Below, piece by piece: positions 12,586 to 26,209 of a stretch of DNA of 64,000 bases. The translations under genes were made by a program, and so were the position numbers. The notes beneath the pieces were generated by a model. The model was not told where the DNA came from and ran no database searches. It was given only the letters and a program-made list of their open reading frames with translations. Each line of letters begins with the position of its first letter. Position 1 is the stretch's first letter. This DNA is from Kuschelorhynchus macadamiae (lineage: Eukaryota > Arthropoda > Insecta > Coleoptera > Curculionidae): contig JAUTXW010001311.1 of assembly GCA_030620095.1 (NCBI GenBank), positions 186,001 through 250,000 of the forward strand. Direction: 5' to 3'.

Positions 12586-15500
12586 CTTAGACAAGGAAAG
12601 AGAGAGGACGCGTAATCTATGCATATGATTTGCTGCCAGCTGCCACCAGGCTGGCTCGCCCAGTGGCGTAACGCTCGGGTTTAAGTAAAATGATGCCTGA
12701 AATGAACTTTTAAATCTTACTAGTGGAAGACTGATCAAAGTGTGTTTATCGATATATTAGAGCCCATTGAAAAGTTCAGTAAATAATGGGGTTATATAAC
12801 AAATTTTAAAAATGAAGGGAATTTGTTTAAAATTTCAAAAATTATGTCAAATTTCCTATTTTATTTAGGGTTTCATTTTATTTAAAGTTTGCAAATTTTT
12901 TGACTAAAACGTTGCATTTAGGTTAGGTTTTAGTAATAATTATAATAAAAGTTAATCACATTAACAGAAAACTGAAATTTCAATAAAGAAATTGTTACAT
13001 ACCTCATTTAATCACTACACTCTTTTAATAGCTCTAATATACCTACATTTTAAGATAACGTAGGAAAGATCTCTAAGACCAACAACCAATTATTGTTGAT
13101 GAAATAAAATATGCAATTAGTATAAATCCATATATTACCATAAAAATACATTACTAAAAATATATTACATAAAAAAGTACCTAAGTAGGCAAAAATGAAA
13201 AGTGATATCCAAGGAAAAAAATAAACTTGAACAATAAAAATTAACAATAATTTATTGTCCTCTAAATAAAATAAGTTTTATATATTGATATCTAACAGGA
13301 TCTGTTATTGCAGACAATCTTTTAGTTATAAAATATATGCGAATATTAAGATATTTTGATACAACAGATTCTGTTAAAAAGTATACATGGTTACAATTAT
13401 TAGCATTAAAAATTAAAACATGTTGTTCCAAACTGCTAAAACATTGGGATTCAATGCATTCAAACATTATTCTCCTTTTTAAGACATTAATGCTAAAATT
13501 TGCTTTTACCAACTCATTTTCATTTATTCTTATAAAATGCTCGCAGACATTACAAATTTTTATCACATCCTCTGAGGGATACGTCAATCCACCATGACTT
13601 TTTTTGTTATCAGCGAATGCAAAAAGTTTTCTCGGTTACCACTTAATGCAGTCAAACAGCTTTCACATTTGACAACCTTAATAAGCTGACGGGCAACAAA
13701 ACCAGCAATATAAATAATAATTTGTTTTGAACAACTGCTCAACATCTCACTATTTACAAGGTAATTATGATCATGCCAAACACTTTCCAAAGGAAATGGT
13801 TCATTTTGACAGCTCAATATTTTCTTCAGGTGAATCGAATCTACTTGATCCTGTTAAAATAGGTATATCGTTTAAGGGTATACAATTTCCCATACCACCC
13901 TCCCTTATTTCTGTTCTTACTAATAATCTCTTATACGATGCCATAAACTGCCGTGCAGTAGAGTTATTATTGAAGCCACCTTTTGGTCTTATTGAAGAAA
14001 AATATAATTCTAAATGATCTTGACTGACGACTGACTTTATGTAAAGGAAGATAAATTAATTGTTTGTTATTTGTAACTAATTCATCATACATCAACAATG
14101 CACTTTTTAAAGAAATTGTAAGACCCATAAAGCCTGTTTTTCTTTTGGATTGAACTACTAATTCGCCATCATGAAATTTTAATAAAGAAAGATAATCAAT
14201 AGAGTTAGCAATAAAACTTTTTGTCTGTTTCTTTCACAAACTGCCTTTTTAAAACCTGGAGGAATTGTGAGGAAAGTGATCTGGAGTTTAAAATATCAAA
14301 GCAGTAGCTAACTATTCTAATAAAGTCAGAGGTTGCCTTACAACCCATAAATTCTTTTAACTGCAATTCTACCTCACAATAATTAAGCGAATCAGCAACC
14401 GATTCACTTAATAATTGTACTGCTAATCTGATTTTCATTTTTTGTTTGAAAAAATTTATGTGAGCTTTTCGTAGTTTATTCCCTAAATGCAAACCTTCTG
14501 AATCTTGCAATTTCTCTAAATTTATTAAATGTCCATTGCCATCTATAAGAACCTTTTTTTCACCAAAAGCATTACGTATGAATTTAACCATATGATAAGG
14601 GTCATAAAAATTATAAATATTGTTTCCTCTTAAAGTAAAAAAAGTTTGTAAGGTTGGCATATTATTATCACAACCCAAAATATTTGACATTGCAATGTTG
14701 GACAGCGCACCATCAAATGTAAGTGATACTACACGTGCCCCTGTCTCAGTTAATAAACTTATGCATTGGGAGACAAGAGCACTTTTCTGTTGACCACTCA
14801 ATGCATCAGTTAAAAAGTAACCTACTGGCAATTTCCACTGACCATTAATGCACAGAACCATTAAAACAAAAACCTCTTTTGCCATAGGATTATTGTCATC
14901 TTGTAAGTCGATGCCATAATTTATATAACCGTGAAATTTAACTCCGTCCCAATCAATATGTTTTCTGATAGACATCTCATCTACAATGAGAGCAAGAAAA
15001 ATAGGCTTATGAGAAAGGTCACATTGTTTTTTTAGAATGTCAAATGACTCACTTGTAAAGCCAGGATCCGCATTAATATTTCTAAACCATTTACCTATAG
15101 TACTTCTGTGTGGTAAACATGTATCGAACACAGAGCGAACATAATCGTAAGCTTTTGGAGAAAAAAACTTAAAGTTATCGTAAATTTCTGGAGAGTACTT
15201 AATTTTCTTTCCTAATTTTCTTTTTGCAGTTCTTTAGTTATTTCTGGCATATTTTCAAATAAATAAGAACTTTCTGATGACAATAGATTTTTTTGTTTTA
15301 AAGAAGTAATCAATTGTTTCAAAGAGGTAACCTTTTTTTTCAACCCTCTTACTTTCTCTCGCAAAACTTTAATTTTCTTAGACTTTGCACGACTTTTAGC
15401 AAATTGACTAAAAAGTTTTCGCTTCAGTTTTTGTTTTCTAGGAGTATCTAGAACTGCTGTGTCTGGAACCTCGTCTGGAACTGAAGAAGTAGATGCTTCT

Positions 15501-16558
15501 TTCTGATGAGGTCTCTTTGTCCCCTGAAATAAAATACACAATATATCAAAAAAAAGTTAGACAAAAATTTCTATATTTATAAAAATACATCAATGTGTTT
15601 TTAAATAAATGGTGTCATAAAAAAACTTAACAACTAAGATAAAATACAAACAAATGCTAATATTAAATTTAAACAATACATTAAAAGCAAAATGAACATT
15701 AAAATCAATCAATATGTTGGAAAATAAAAAATATTTTATGAAATAATATGTGAATTATGAATGAAGATAAATAGATGGGATGAATTAATATTCTGTCATT
15801 TATATTTTACACAAAAATCAATATTGCTGATAAAACTTGCCTTGCGATAATGACTACTTGGCTGCATATACTTTGGTACATCAGGGAACACTCAAAATGT
15901 TTCGAGTATAGCCTATTATTTTTTGTAGGTGTCCAGTCTGCAATATGCAGCTGCTTTACCCATAAAGTAGTTTTTTGCACATCTTTTAGAGGAAACCTAA
16001 AAAGAAAAATACATTTAATTGAATTATAATAATATTCACCACACATGAAGGTTGAATAACTAGTATTTCTTTATATCCATGAAGCATGGCCTACGCCACT
16101 GGAATAAATCGACCTTCACGCCTAATTAGATCATAAATTAGATAATTTTATAAGCTATTCTGAATGAAAGAGGACCAAAATGCTGAGTTACTTATTTGTC
16201 TACCAGTAAATATAAACTGTGTGGATAGAAATATGGGTATTAGGCCGCCTTTAATAATGAAAACGCGAATTATATGGACACCTAAAATATACAATTTTCT
16301 TTTATTTACCTGTGAAAGGTTATTCCAGCTTCTTTTCTCTCGCTACGACTTTTGCAACCAAAAGCACAACAATTCACCATTTTAGTTCGATAATAATCAC
16401 AATGTCTTTAATTCACTTTTCTCTAAAAATCACACTACAAAACCACGCTGCCACCACAATTGTCTGCCACCAGAAAAGGCGTCGATGGATAAATTGGCCT
16501 CACTTCTGAGACGGCGCATAAATGGTTGTTACGCGTCCTTTCTCTTTCCTTGTCTAAG
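12586..16558 (-). mobile_element. P-superfamily DNA transposon, complete ends
   Basis: 3,973 bp bounded by 30-bp terminal inverted repeats (12586-12615 and 16529-16558, 29 of 30 matching, starting CTTAGACAAGGAAAGAGA). An exact 8-bp target duplication GTTGCGAC lies at 12578-12585 and 16559-16566. Eight-base duplications are the P hallmark. CCAGTGGCGTA occurs inverted near both ends (12659-12670, 16091-16102). It encodes a THAP transposase on the minus strand with frameshifts, so this copy is probably no longer autonomous. Confidence 0.93.
13252..16380 (-). pseudogene. THAP-domain P-element transposase (THAP9-like), mutated
   Basis: Exon 1 (16380-16310) starts MVNCCAFGCKSRSERKEAG and ends CAG|GTAAAT. 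Exon 2 starts at 15996 (RFPLKD, WVKQLHIADWTPTK, RLYSKHFE), together a THAP DNA-binding domain. The third zinc ligand, normally Cys in LCSKHFE, is Tyr. A lysine-rich coiled-coil linker follows (15524-15212). The catalytic core shows CLPHRSTIGKWF, VDEMSIRKHIDWD (first Asp), LTFDGALSNIAM (second Asp), YDPYHMVKFIRNAF and, after frameshifts near 14040, DHLELYFSSIR (likely Glu), then the C-terminal YIAGFVARQLI and TYPSEDVIKICNVCEHF. Frameshifts near 15890, 15220, 14205, 14040, 13790 and 13585 break it. Known role of the family: P transposase excises and inserts the element. Confidence 0.88.
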
Positions 16559-16566
16559 GTTGCGAC

Positions 16567-16769
16567 AATATTAATTCAATAATTTTACAACCCGATTTTC
16601 CTGCTTTAAAATGATAATCTAAGAAAAACGTTTGGGCCCGTAGATTTAACCCCCTAGCTGGGGAGAGAATAACCCCCGAAATTTGAATACAAGAGGGGGA
16701 TCGTACTATACCTCTTTTTAAAGTTCTCACCGAGACCCTATAGCTTCGGCTTATTATTTTCAGCCACTT
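16567..16769. other. Spacer between P element and inverted-repeat arm
   Basis: No coding signal; contains a short pyrimidine/purine-rich block around 16650-16715. Confidence 0.4.
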
Positions 16770-17028
16770 TGTCTCTACAACCTAACAATATCAAACTTTC
16801 AATAGGCTGCATTCCTGAGAGGTTCTGTTAAAGATTCAAAATACTAACACTTGTTTACTTAAATGAAATGAGCAGACTCGTAATTTGTTGCCAGTATCAG
16901 ATTCAGTTTTAGAAGTCCAAGATCTTCTCATAGATCCCCACATTACCTAGGGTACCAATTGAAAAGAAAGTTGGGATGTCTACAAATTAAGGCAGGGAGG
17001 GGGCAGGAAATTTTAGAAAAGGACCAAC

Positions 17029-20000
17029 CAGTGGCGGCTCGTCAGGGTAGGCCTCTGAGGCCGCGCCTCACCCCCAAAATAAAGGAAAAGAGAATTTTTT
17101 TATATAACTTTTTATCTATTACCAATTAGAAATATATTTTTTAACAGTTTTACAATATAATAACATTAAAAAAAAAAACAAAATATAATCTCAGAATAAA
17201 TATTTTAGAAAATAAATTCTGACCACATCAAAAAACCGACCGTGCAATCCGTGCAAACCCATTCCTAAAGAAAGTGCTCTCGAATGAGGCGAAATACTTT
17301 TAGCTTGGAAAGTTTCGACTTCTGACCTATTTATCAACGGCCGGTGCCGATGCCGGCGAGTCACCTGATTACGACAGAGCGGGATGGCGATTGCCGATGC
17401 ACGCGTTTTCTATTGCATTCTTGAGGCGATAAATCTGTAGCTTAGATATGCTTTTATTGGTTATTTAAATCACATGACTAGCGAAATATTCCAACGGCTT
17501 CTTTTTACGTGGTGCGTGCGGCTGAGAATGAAATAGGAAATAGATTGCGATAATCGCTGATTGAGGGCGTTCTGTCTTTTAAGGTGAATAAATACGCGTG
17601 AGTAAGTTTTTGTTTTGTTTTGATTTGGTAAGTTGGACCGTTCCATTTTTTGTATTTGCTTTTTGCTTTTGAAATGAATCCTATTCACGACATTATTGCT
17701 TCATTAATTGAAACGCCTTTTTTAAGAAGAAGCGAAACTGAAAAGAAACAGATATTAGGTAGCCGCCCGACGCCGAAAATTTTAGCAATATTTAACGATA
17801 AGAGGCAAGGTAAAAAATATTCAAGAACTTTTCAAATATCTTGGTACGAAACTTATAGGTGGCTATGCGGAAATATATTTATAAAGAAAGCTTATATTGT
17901 TGGCCTTGTATTTTATTAGGTTGCGTCAAAAATAATTGGAGTTCAGGGGGCGGATATTCGGATTTAAAAAATTTTTCACGAGCAGTAAAATGGCATGAAA
18001 GTTCAAGAGAGCATATTAAAAATTCGGTAGCACTTACAAGACTGGAGCAAAATAGGGCGACTATTGCGGATGCACTACAAGAAAATGCAAGTCTTGGTAA
18101 AATTGTTTATAATGAAAATGTTCGAAAAAACCGTTTATTATTAAATTATTTAATTGATGTTACTATTACTTTGGGTAAACAGGACTTGGCATTTCGAGGT
18201 CATAATGAAACAACAGATTCTTTTAACCGTGGCAATTTTAAGGAAATATTTGCATGCTTAATAAAAAGAAATGCCGAACTTACTGAACATTGTGCTAAAT
18301 TTAGTAATATTTTTACGGGACAATCTAAGACTATACAAAATGAACTAATTGGTTGCATACATGACTATATTCAAGAATATATAAAAAAAGAAATCAATGA
18401 CACCGATTGTTGTTTGTTTGGCGTAATTGCGGATGATAGTACTGATATAACAGAAAAATCATAGTGTTCGATAACAGTTAGGTATGTGCCCAACGGATCT
18501 TTAAAAGAAAGATTTTTAGGATTTTTTGACGTTAGCGATAATAGAACAGCAGAGAGCCTTTTTCATTTAATACAAAACAGCTTAGAGCCTTATGACTTTA
18601 AAAATAAATTGGTCGCGCAGTGTTACGATGGGGCTAGTGTTATGGCAGGTGAAATAAATGGGCTTCAAACAAAAGTTAGATCTATTGCTCCTTTAGCTAT
18701 GTTTACTCATTGTTGCGCCCACAGATTAAATCTAGTTTTACAACAGGGAACAAAACTGATTACCCAAAGTCGTATATTTTTTGCCACTTTATTAGGAATA
18801 CCAAATTATTTCCACCAATCACCAAAACGGTCTTTTGTGCTTAATCAGATAGTAGTTAAAAGAATTCCGCGAGCTGTAGAAACGCGATGGTATACACGGT
18901 CTAAAATTTTAAACTTAGTGGCTAATGAATGGGACAATTTAATTATAGTATTTGAAACTATTATTTATGACTTAAGTTCTGGAACCGAATCTATTAATGG
19001 TGCAAAAGGATTTCTAAAGCATTTTAATGATTTCGAATTTTGCCTTTTAACGCATATTTATAAACAAATTTTTAGTTGCACTGATGTACTGTTTCAAATA
19101 TTACAGTTAAAGCATTTAGATATAAATTACTGCATTTCGCAAATAAACCTTGCCAAGCAACGAATTATTGAATTTATAAACGAGGACCATTTCAAAGAAC
19201 TTTTCAATATTGCTAAAAAAGCCACTATTCTGCCAACTAACACACGTCGAGGGCAATGTTCTAGCGACTTTGATATTTTTACTAAATATAAAATATTATA
19301 TTTCGAAATAATAGATTGTATAATTCTTCAATTAGGGACGCGGTTTGAAAATTTAAATAATTTAAATTTCTTTGCTTTAGTCGATTGCACAAATTATTCG
19401 GAATATGTTAAATGCTTTCCAGACGACTTATTAAATAATTTATTAAAAAATTATCCAAACATTTTTGTCAGAGATAGATTAAAGAATGAGCTTACTGTAT
19501 TGTATGGGGATGAAGAATTTTCAAATTTAGATGTCGAAAAAAGTCTAGCTTTGTTATTTAAAGATATTAAAGCAATTTTTGCGGAAGCATATAAGCTTTT
19601 TAATTTAGTTTTAACTATTCCCGCAACAAGTGTATCGGCCGAACGAAATTTTTCATGTCTTAAACGGATCAAAACCTACCTAAGAAACACAATGACACAA
19701 GAACGGCTTTAGGATTTAGCAATGATCTCAATAGAGCAGGAATTACTGTCAGAACTTAGTGAAGACCAAAACTTTTACGACCAAATTATAGATAAATTTG
19801 CAACCTTAAAAGACAGACGTATAAATTTAATGTACAAAAAGTAGTTTTTTTATCTTATTTCATACAACTATTTATTTTAAGTTTTAATGAACTAAATTAT
19901 GTTTTTATTATCGCAATCACCGCTATATTTTAGTGATAGGTGTACATACTTTACTTGTTTTGTTTACTTTTTATTTACTTTTTTTAGAGTTTATTTTTTT

Positions 20001-20165
20001 AGTTTTTAATGGTTTAGTAGGGCTATTGGCGATGACCTCCATTAAAAAAAAAAGGTCAACGCGTCGCAGAATAATACCTCATGGGTGACGTGGAAATTTA
20101 TTTACATTTAAACAAAATTAACCTCATGTAGCCTCACCCTTCAATATACTCACGAGCCGCCACTG
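17029..20165 (+). mobile_element. hAT superfamily transposon, complete ends
   Basis: 3,137 bp with terminal inverted repeats starting CAGTGGCGGCTCGT and an exact 8-bp target duplication GGACCAAC at 17021-17028 and 20166-20173. It encodes one hAT transposase with three lesions. The 5' end 'CAGTGGCGGC...GCGCCTCACCCC' parallels the left end of the element at 62591, so both belong to one subfamily. Confidence 0.94.
17674..19842 (+). pseudogene. hAT transposase (TTF-type/ZMYM1-like), three lesions
   Basis: A start at 17674 (MNPIHDIIASLIETPFLRRS) leads to a TTF-type zinc-finger region (SRTFQISWYETYRWLCG). A frameshift near 17870-17915 moves to the frame with YKESLYCWPCILLG. Then come LAFRGHNETTDSFNRGNF and VIADDSTDITEKS (first catalytic Asp region). 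A TAG at 18462-18464 interrupts. The same frame resumes with ERFLGFFDVSDNRTAESL, QCYDGASVMAGEINGLQ (second Asp) and the C-terminal dimerisation block TIPATSVSAERNFSCLKRIK. A second TAG at 19710 precedes the last ~45 codons. All expected hAT blocks are present, so the copy is young but inactive as read. Confidence 0.88.
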
Positions 20166-22989
20166 GGACCAACAGCCATTTAAATCACTTCAGGTGTTCC
20201 AGCGTATATTGAAGTGTCAGTCGAGATGAATAAAAACAACTCTCGTAGAGGACTCTATCTGCTGTCGTGTTTAGCAGAATTATTAATAAAACAATGCCTA
20301 TCGCTGTAAAGAAATAGGTATATGTCCTTAACGAATGAAGTTTGCTAGCGACTGCAATTTAAATTTTGGTCGGGAAATCTCATTTCCAATTATAAATTAA
20401 TATTGACAATTAGCAGGACTGATATTCTGTTTTTTAATCAAATTCACATGTAAAAAAGTAGTCTACTTTGTTACTGTACGAATTCGCGTCAAGTGTTCCT
20501 CGTGTGTCTTTGCACTCAATTTCCAACCCCGATAAAATCGGAAATTTCAGACGATCCAAAATTCAAATAATCGTAAATACTCTGTTCGATCTAAATTGTA
20601 TTTCGTTCCATTTTTGTAGTTAAATTATCCAATTTAAAATGTCAATGTTTGATAAATAAAATCGAGCCCTTTTCCCCCGTTCAACGAAATTAGGTTTTAG
20701 ACTAACTATTCAAATACAAAGGACTATAGGTAATCCTGCATTTCACTAGAATTTTCTTATTTTTTACACGACTGCGCAGGTGAGATATATGTTCAACAAT
20801 CAAATATATATGTATGGATGTATGTAAGTGGGTATGTATGTATCAATTAAAAGATAATGCGAAATAACAACGAATGATTTTATTTTGAGATAATTAAGAT
20901 TTAATTTTTATTTAATCCAGTAAGGACTCAACCACTTCTTAACAACCGCAAATCTCATCATATTTTAAAACAATATAATCCAATATATTCAAAACAGTAA
21001 TAGCAAAAAAAATAGAACACATAAAAAAAGATAAGCCTTACAGATACAGAATAAAAAATGGCAAAATTAAGAAACTTCAGTGCTGCTACAGGGACTACCA
21101 AAAATCTAAAGAAGCAACAGCATTACCTTTACTAGCCAGCTAAAATTACAAATATTTTTACCCTATACCTAAATATAACATTCAAAACTACTGATAAAGC
21201 AGTTTAGTGTAATAGTTTTAGGCATCGTAACTACAAAACCTCTTTAAGATCATCCATTTTTTTATATTTGGTGGCAGGTATTGATAAAAATTGAATTACC
21301 ATCACGTGCAAGTGATGGGTGTTGGAATTTGCCTTCTTGCAATTCATGTCTTATGGCTTAATAAGGTCTTTTGGAAATTAGGTCTGTAACTGATAAAGAA
21401 AGGAAGGAAATTGGTACATTCGAATATAATGTGTATAAAAAAAAAGACGAATAAAAACACATACTTAGAAAAAATCCATTGTAGCCTAATTGTAAAATTT
21501 GTAAAAATTAAAATAAATAAATCTTGCCAAAATAAATTAAAATTGTTAATTACCTGTTCTATCACTGTTCAAGACAAATTTTTAAAACAACCTTTGAACA
21601 GGATCAACAGCCGTTTAATTGAATTTTCACGGCCACAGTCAAAACTAAATAGAATAAACTCGTTCCAAAACGATTTTAGCCAAGAGGTTAATCAAAGAAA
21701 AAATGTTTAAAAAAAGGTAGGAATTTGGCCAAAAAATGTTGGAAGTGCTCTACGCAAAACTTGATCTTAATGTTCCTATATTTTGTCTCTTTCCCCTTTA
21801 TTGATTTGATAAAAATAAACGATTTTTTAAAGGATAGGCAACTCAGAATACAGTAAATATTTTAATAAATCTTTATATATATTGAATTTAAATATTTATT
21901 TTCAAATAACTTATGTTAGATATTTTTTATATTTCCCTTTAATCTTTACGTAAGCCTCGCCCTTAATAATTAACTTTAAAATTTTAGGTTTTTAATAAAT
22001 AACGAAACTGAAGTGGTCGGACGGAATTATTTGGGTTTTAGGCGTACGTGAAAAAGAGATGTTAGACTCGCCGCAGTAAAACGTCAAACTGCATTAGTTG
22101 TCATTTGAGTTAACCCAAATTGTAAAACGAAAATAAAAAATTAGGCACTCGAACGATCTGTCACTGTCATGTCATTTTTGGGTTGTCGTAGGACAAACAA
22201 ACCGATTTAGCCAATGAGGCTTACATATTGGTTTGATAAGTCCCACAATATTGGTCAAATAGCTGTCGTAGGACAAGCAGCTGTTTTGTTGGGCTGCATA
22301 ATATGCTTTTTAAATCAAACATTAGAAAGATTACCCAAATAACATAAACTCTTGTTTAATGAATCTCTGACATGTGTTTACAGGAAATCAACAATATAGG
22401 TGACATTTTTTAAACTATATTTTGTCAAAAGGCAAGTCATTTAATGAACTGAACGTGATTTTGAAAGGCAATAACGTATTATTAAACCAAATTGGTGGTA
22501 TATAAAATGTTTCCAATTTATTTCGCATTACCAGGCTACAATGGAGATATGTGGAAATATCTGGTTTAGTTTGTAATACAACAGCTCATGCCCAACCATG
22601 TTTTTTATAATGGACTTGTTTCTGATCAAAAATATATTAAGGAAAGATAATTGGATAATCATGTGTTAATGAAAAAATATGGTCCTTTTATATGGTGGGT
22701 ATTTAAGAAAGCTTCAACAACCAGACCCTCAGCATCTGTAAAATTAAAACATATGTATGACACACCAAGTTGTCTGTTGCGTACAATATTAAGTACTTAT
22801 TTTAAATAGTAATGAAAAATAGGAATCGTAAAATAATATTTCAAAACAAACAATCTAGATAACTCCCAAAATTTAGTCCCTGGCATCTTGGTGAATGACA
22901 AAATATAAATATAGTATCATAGCAATATCATAATTAGACTTATACATTTATCTTATTTTGTTACCGTAAAAGTGTAACGTTACAACATA

Positions 22990-23320
22990 ACACTACTTCT
23001 ATGACAAAAATTTATGGAGCGTTCTTCTTTATGAAAAACGTACGAGGAGATAATTACATGGATATGTTAGAGAACTTTTTTACCAACCAATTGATCCTGA
23101 CGAAATTGAAGAAGCTGTTTTTCCACAAAATGGCCCTCTAGAGCATTTTTCAATGATTGTTCGAGAATCTATCAACAGAAAATTTCCTTGCCGGTGGATA
23201 GGTAGAGCAGGTCCAATAGAACCTTATTCTTCTAAAATGTCTGTCCCTGATTTTTTATGTTATGCGAAGGAGCGATATTATAATCCGAGCGGGCAATTCC
23301 AACAAATGATTTATTAATTT
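22990..23320 (+). pseudogene. Transposase C-terminal fragment, plus-strand copy
   Basis: Counterpart of the minus-strand fragment at 6061-6330: EHFSMIVRESI, KFPCRWIGRAGPIEPY, SKMSVPDFLCYAKERYY in broken frames. Typical IGRRGPIEW of DD41 transposases is changed. Relic within the right inverted arm. Confidence 0.5.
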
Positions 23321-23480
23321 GTGCTATTAAGTTTTTGTTAGTATATGTTACTTAATTCATTTAAGTTAATTCGAATTGATAATAAAATATACAAGGTTTT
23401 AATAAAAGTAATAATAAATTAAGTAGAAAGGTCAGGCATTCTTCTGATAATAAAATATACAAGGTGTTCCCTTTAAAACA

Positions 23481-24199
23481 ATCGAGTAATATTAGTTAGA
23501 AAATTCTTAATAATTCTGTCCAAACCGGGTTTAGTTTGTGAGTTATTCAGCAATATAATGTGATACCTTTGCATGGGACACCCAGTATTATAAATTTAAA
23601 TCCGCTCAGTGCGATAAATCTCCGGTCCGCAGATGTACAATCCCCAATGTGAGTATTTACAACTAAAATTTCTTCTTCAGTGGACATATTTATTTAGCTT
23701 TTAAGATTATTGGCCGATATTTAGCCAAAATAGTTCTACACACTCCCCAAAATTATCCCTAGGGTTACTTGATATCACGAACTTTGGGTTTTTTTCATTC
23801 ATACGTAGCGTAATGCAGTCTAAATTTAATCAATTATGTCAATCATTGCAATTTAATATTTTTAGTAAATAAATGAGCCGGTTTAGCACCAACCTTGCAG
23901 GAAGCTTCACACTAATATCGAATAATTTATATTGCTCGAACATCGTATCTGCATATTAGTCTAGTTTACAAACTTAAAATGGTGTTTATTATTGCCACTG
24001 CGCCGGTACAAATATCAGTGGGCGTACACTGGATTCGGAAAGACGTTTAGAAATATTTTCAGACCCGTTGAAAAAGAATTTTAGAAGTTATTAACAAATT
24101 AAGCATTAAAAAGATTGTTTAGTTTCTGCACATAACTCGGAAACTATTAAAATTTAAGGAATTTTAAATAAGGTTTCTTAAAAAGGTAGAGATTTCTGG
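23481..24199. other. No gene seen
   Basis: AT-rich; the phrase 'acaaggtgttccctttaaaa' near 23459 is a common arthropod transposon-end motif, also near 61679. Confidence 0.4.
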
Positions 24200-24760
24200 T
24201 AAAAAAATTCCCACTCCCAGAACACTGTCTCTATTATTAATAAATTTAATTTAATGTTGAATATAGAGCTCCGTCCGGCGAGCGCTAAGCCGTTACGATG
24301 CCCTAAAACCGGCCGTAACATGTAAAAATATTTTTTATACTCAAAAATATTAATTTAACCATCGGTGAATTTCCTTCACCCGGAACATCCCTCGGTATAA
24401 ATATTTCATTTTATTAGGAATAGTGAAGTGTGACCCAATTTAATTCAGTAGTTATTTAAGAACATATTCTATATTTTCAAACATTTCTATTGGATGCCAT
24501 TTTATTCCATCTTATTGGATCCTACCAATATTATACCAGTTTCTTCCAATGCCACACTTGATTTTTGAGCATAATTTAAAATAAATTTATTTAGTTTTTA
24601 CATCGTCACATACCGCGATTTTGTTATGTCATGTTGAATTCGTACCAGTTTATCCCTATATCACATTTAATTTTTCTACAAAATGGTCAAATATATCCCC
24701 CAACATGACGAACAAAATAGGTATCCCATGTTGATGTAAAAGAAGAAACTGACATTTCAA
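24200..24760 (-). repeat. Dispersed modular repeat, copy 2 (mixed orientation)
   Basis: Contains 'tcccctcg..aggaat', 'ccattttattccatct', 'taccaatattataccagttt' and 'ttgtgcaaaattt'-like blocks of the modular family. Confidence 0.6.
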
Positions 24761-25426
24761 AATATCCGAAACTGAAGCGTAATGGCCTTCTTGATGAAGC
24801 AATCAGTTGGTTATCAGACGAACAAATCTAAAGTTTTGACAAGAGAAGAACAACCGTTAGAAAGTCATCTTTTGAGTAAGGTGCGTAAGAAGGTTTCAGT
24901 CATAAAAAGGCTTGCCTAGAAAGACAATCGATTTTACAAAATATAGTTATCTCTATATCAATCGAAGTGTATCAATGATGTCTAAGTAATTTTCCCTACA
25001 AGTACTTTAAGACATTGCTGGTGGTATCGGCGGGAGAAGATATACAACATAGCTAATGCCTTAAATACTAAGGCTCCGAACTGATTATTATATAACGTTT
25101 TATATTTTGCATAATACGGGAGCAATATCATGCAAGTCAATGCTATAGTCAAAAGCAGTGTTATCGTGCGAGTCATACGATTTATCAACGAGAAATTTTT
25201 TAAGTTTGTTTTTCTTTGATTACGTGTAATCATATCCTCCGCATAAAATCCGGAAGATGAATTAGGTAGATCTATGATACTTTCATATGAAAAAAGAGGA
25301 TAAACATAAATACAAGCAGTTGCAAAAACCTTTGAGCGATGTCACTTCAAAGTCAGATTGACTAGTCAGTGACAAAATGAGTAATAGAAAACAATTTTCG
25401 GGTTTTTTGCATCCACAAGCGAAAAA
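24761..25426. other. Unassigned; fragment of coding-like sequence
   Basis: Near 24740-24830 one plus frame reads KEETDISKYPKLKRNGLLDE then AISWLSDEQ and stops. It looks like a fragment of a real protein, but I cannot name it. The small minus frame at 24982-25233 has no domains. Confidence 0.25.
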
Positions 25427-26209
25427 ATGGTATTAAATCTAATAAAATATTACGAAAATGAAAATTCACCGTCCAATATCCAGGAGACAGTAGCAAAAGC
25501 TCTGGGAATCGGTATAAGGACTGTGCAGAAAATTTTGCATGAAAAAAAACATAATTTACTACCGAAGAAGATTAAGAAATGTACACGAAAAAAGCCAAAG
25601 ACAGAAGATTTAAGTGACAATGTAAAAATGGATGTTCGTAATGCAATTTACGATTTATACACATCAAAAACTAATATAACCTCTCAAGTTTTAAAAGAAA
25701 AATCGAGGCATATTGGAAACTGGACTAATGTCGTTGTCAAAATTAATAAAAATGTTGGGTTTTCGATATAAAAAGGACTGTAATCGAAGATTTTTATGCG
25801 ATTTGCCACATATAGCAAGTCAGCGTATTCAGTTTTTAAAGAAATACACTTAAAATGTTATTAAAAATTTAGAAAAGTGGTATTTTTAGACGAGACTTGG
25901 ATATTTTCTAATGGAAGTGGTTCGAAATCTTGGAGTCTGTAAAAAGTGTCAAGAGGAAAAAGGGATGTGGGACGGGAAAACGGTTCATCATTTTGCATGC
26001 AGGTTCTTCAACAGGATTTCTCCCAGGTGCAAGTTTACTGTTTTCTTCAACATCCAAAAGTATGGACTACCTTGATAATATGAACTGTGAACTGTTTCAA
26101 AAGTGGTTAAAAGAACAACTGATTCCAAATTTAGATGCTCCATCTTTAATCATTCTCGACAATGCATCTTATCATTCAAGAATCTTAACTAAACAACCTA
26201 CCGTCAAAC

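Larger units (their letters stand above)
16770..23480 (+). repeat. Right arm of the large inverted repeat pair, interrupted by a hAT element
   Basis: 16770-17028 and 20174-21460 match the reverse complement of 6480-7885; 22985-23480 match 5811-6330. The hAT at 17029-20165 interrupts it, so the repeat is older than the hAT. 21460-22985 is present only here and shows no recognisable gene. Confidence 0.8.

Noticed and set aside
13337..14017. Plus-strand frames of 86 and 96 codons
   Set aside because: Antisense shadows of the P transposase C-terminus.
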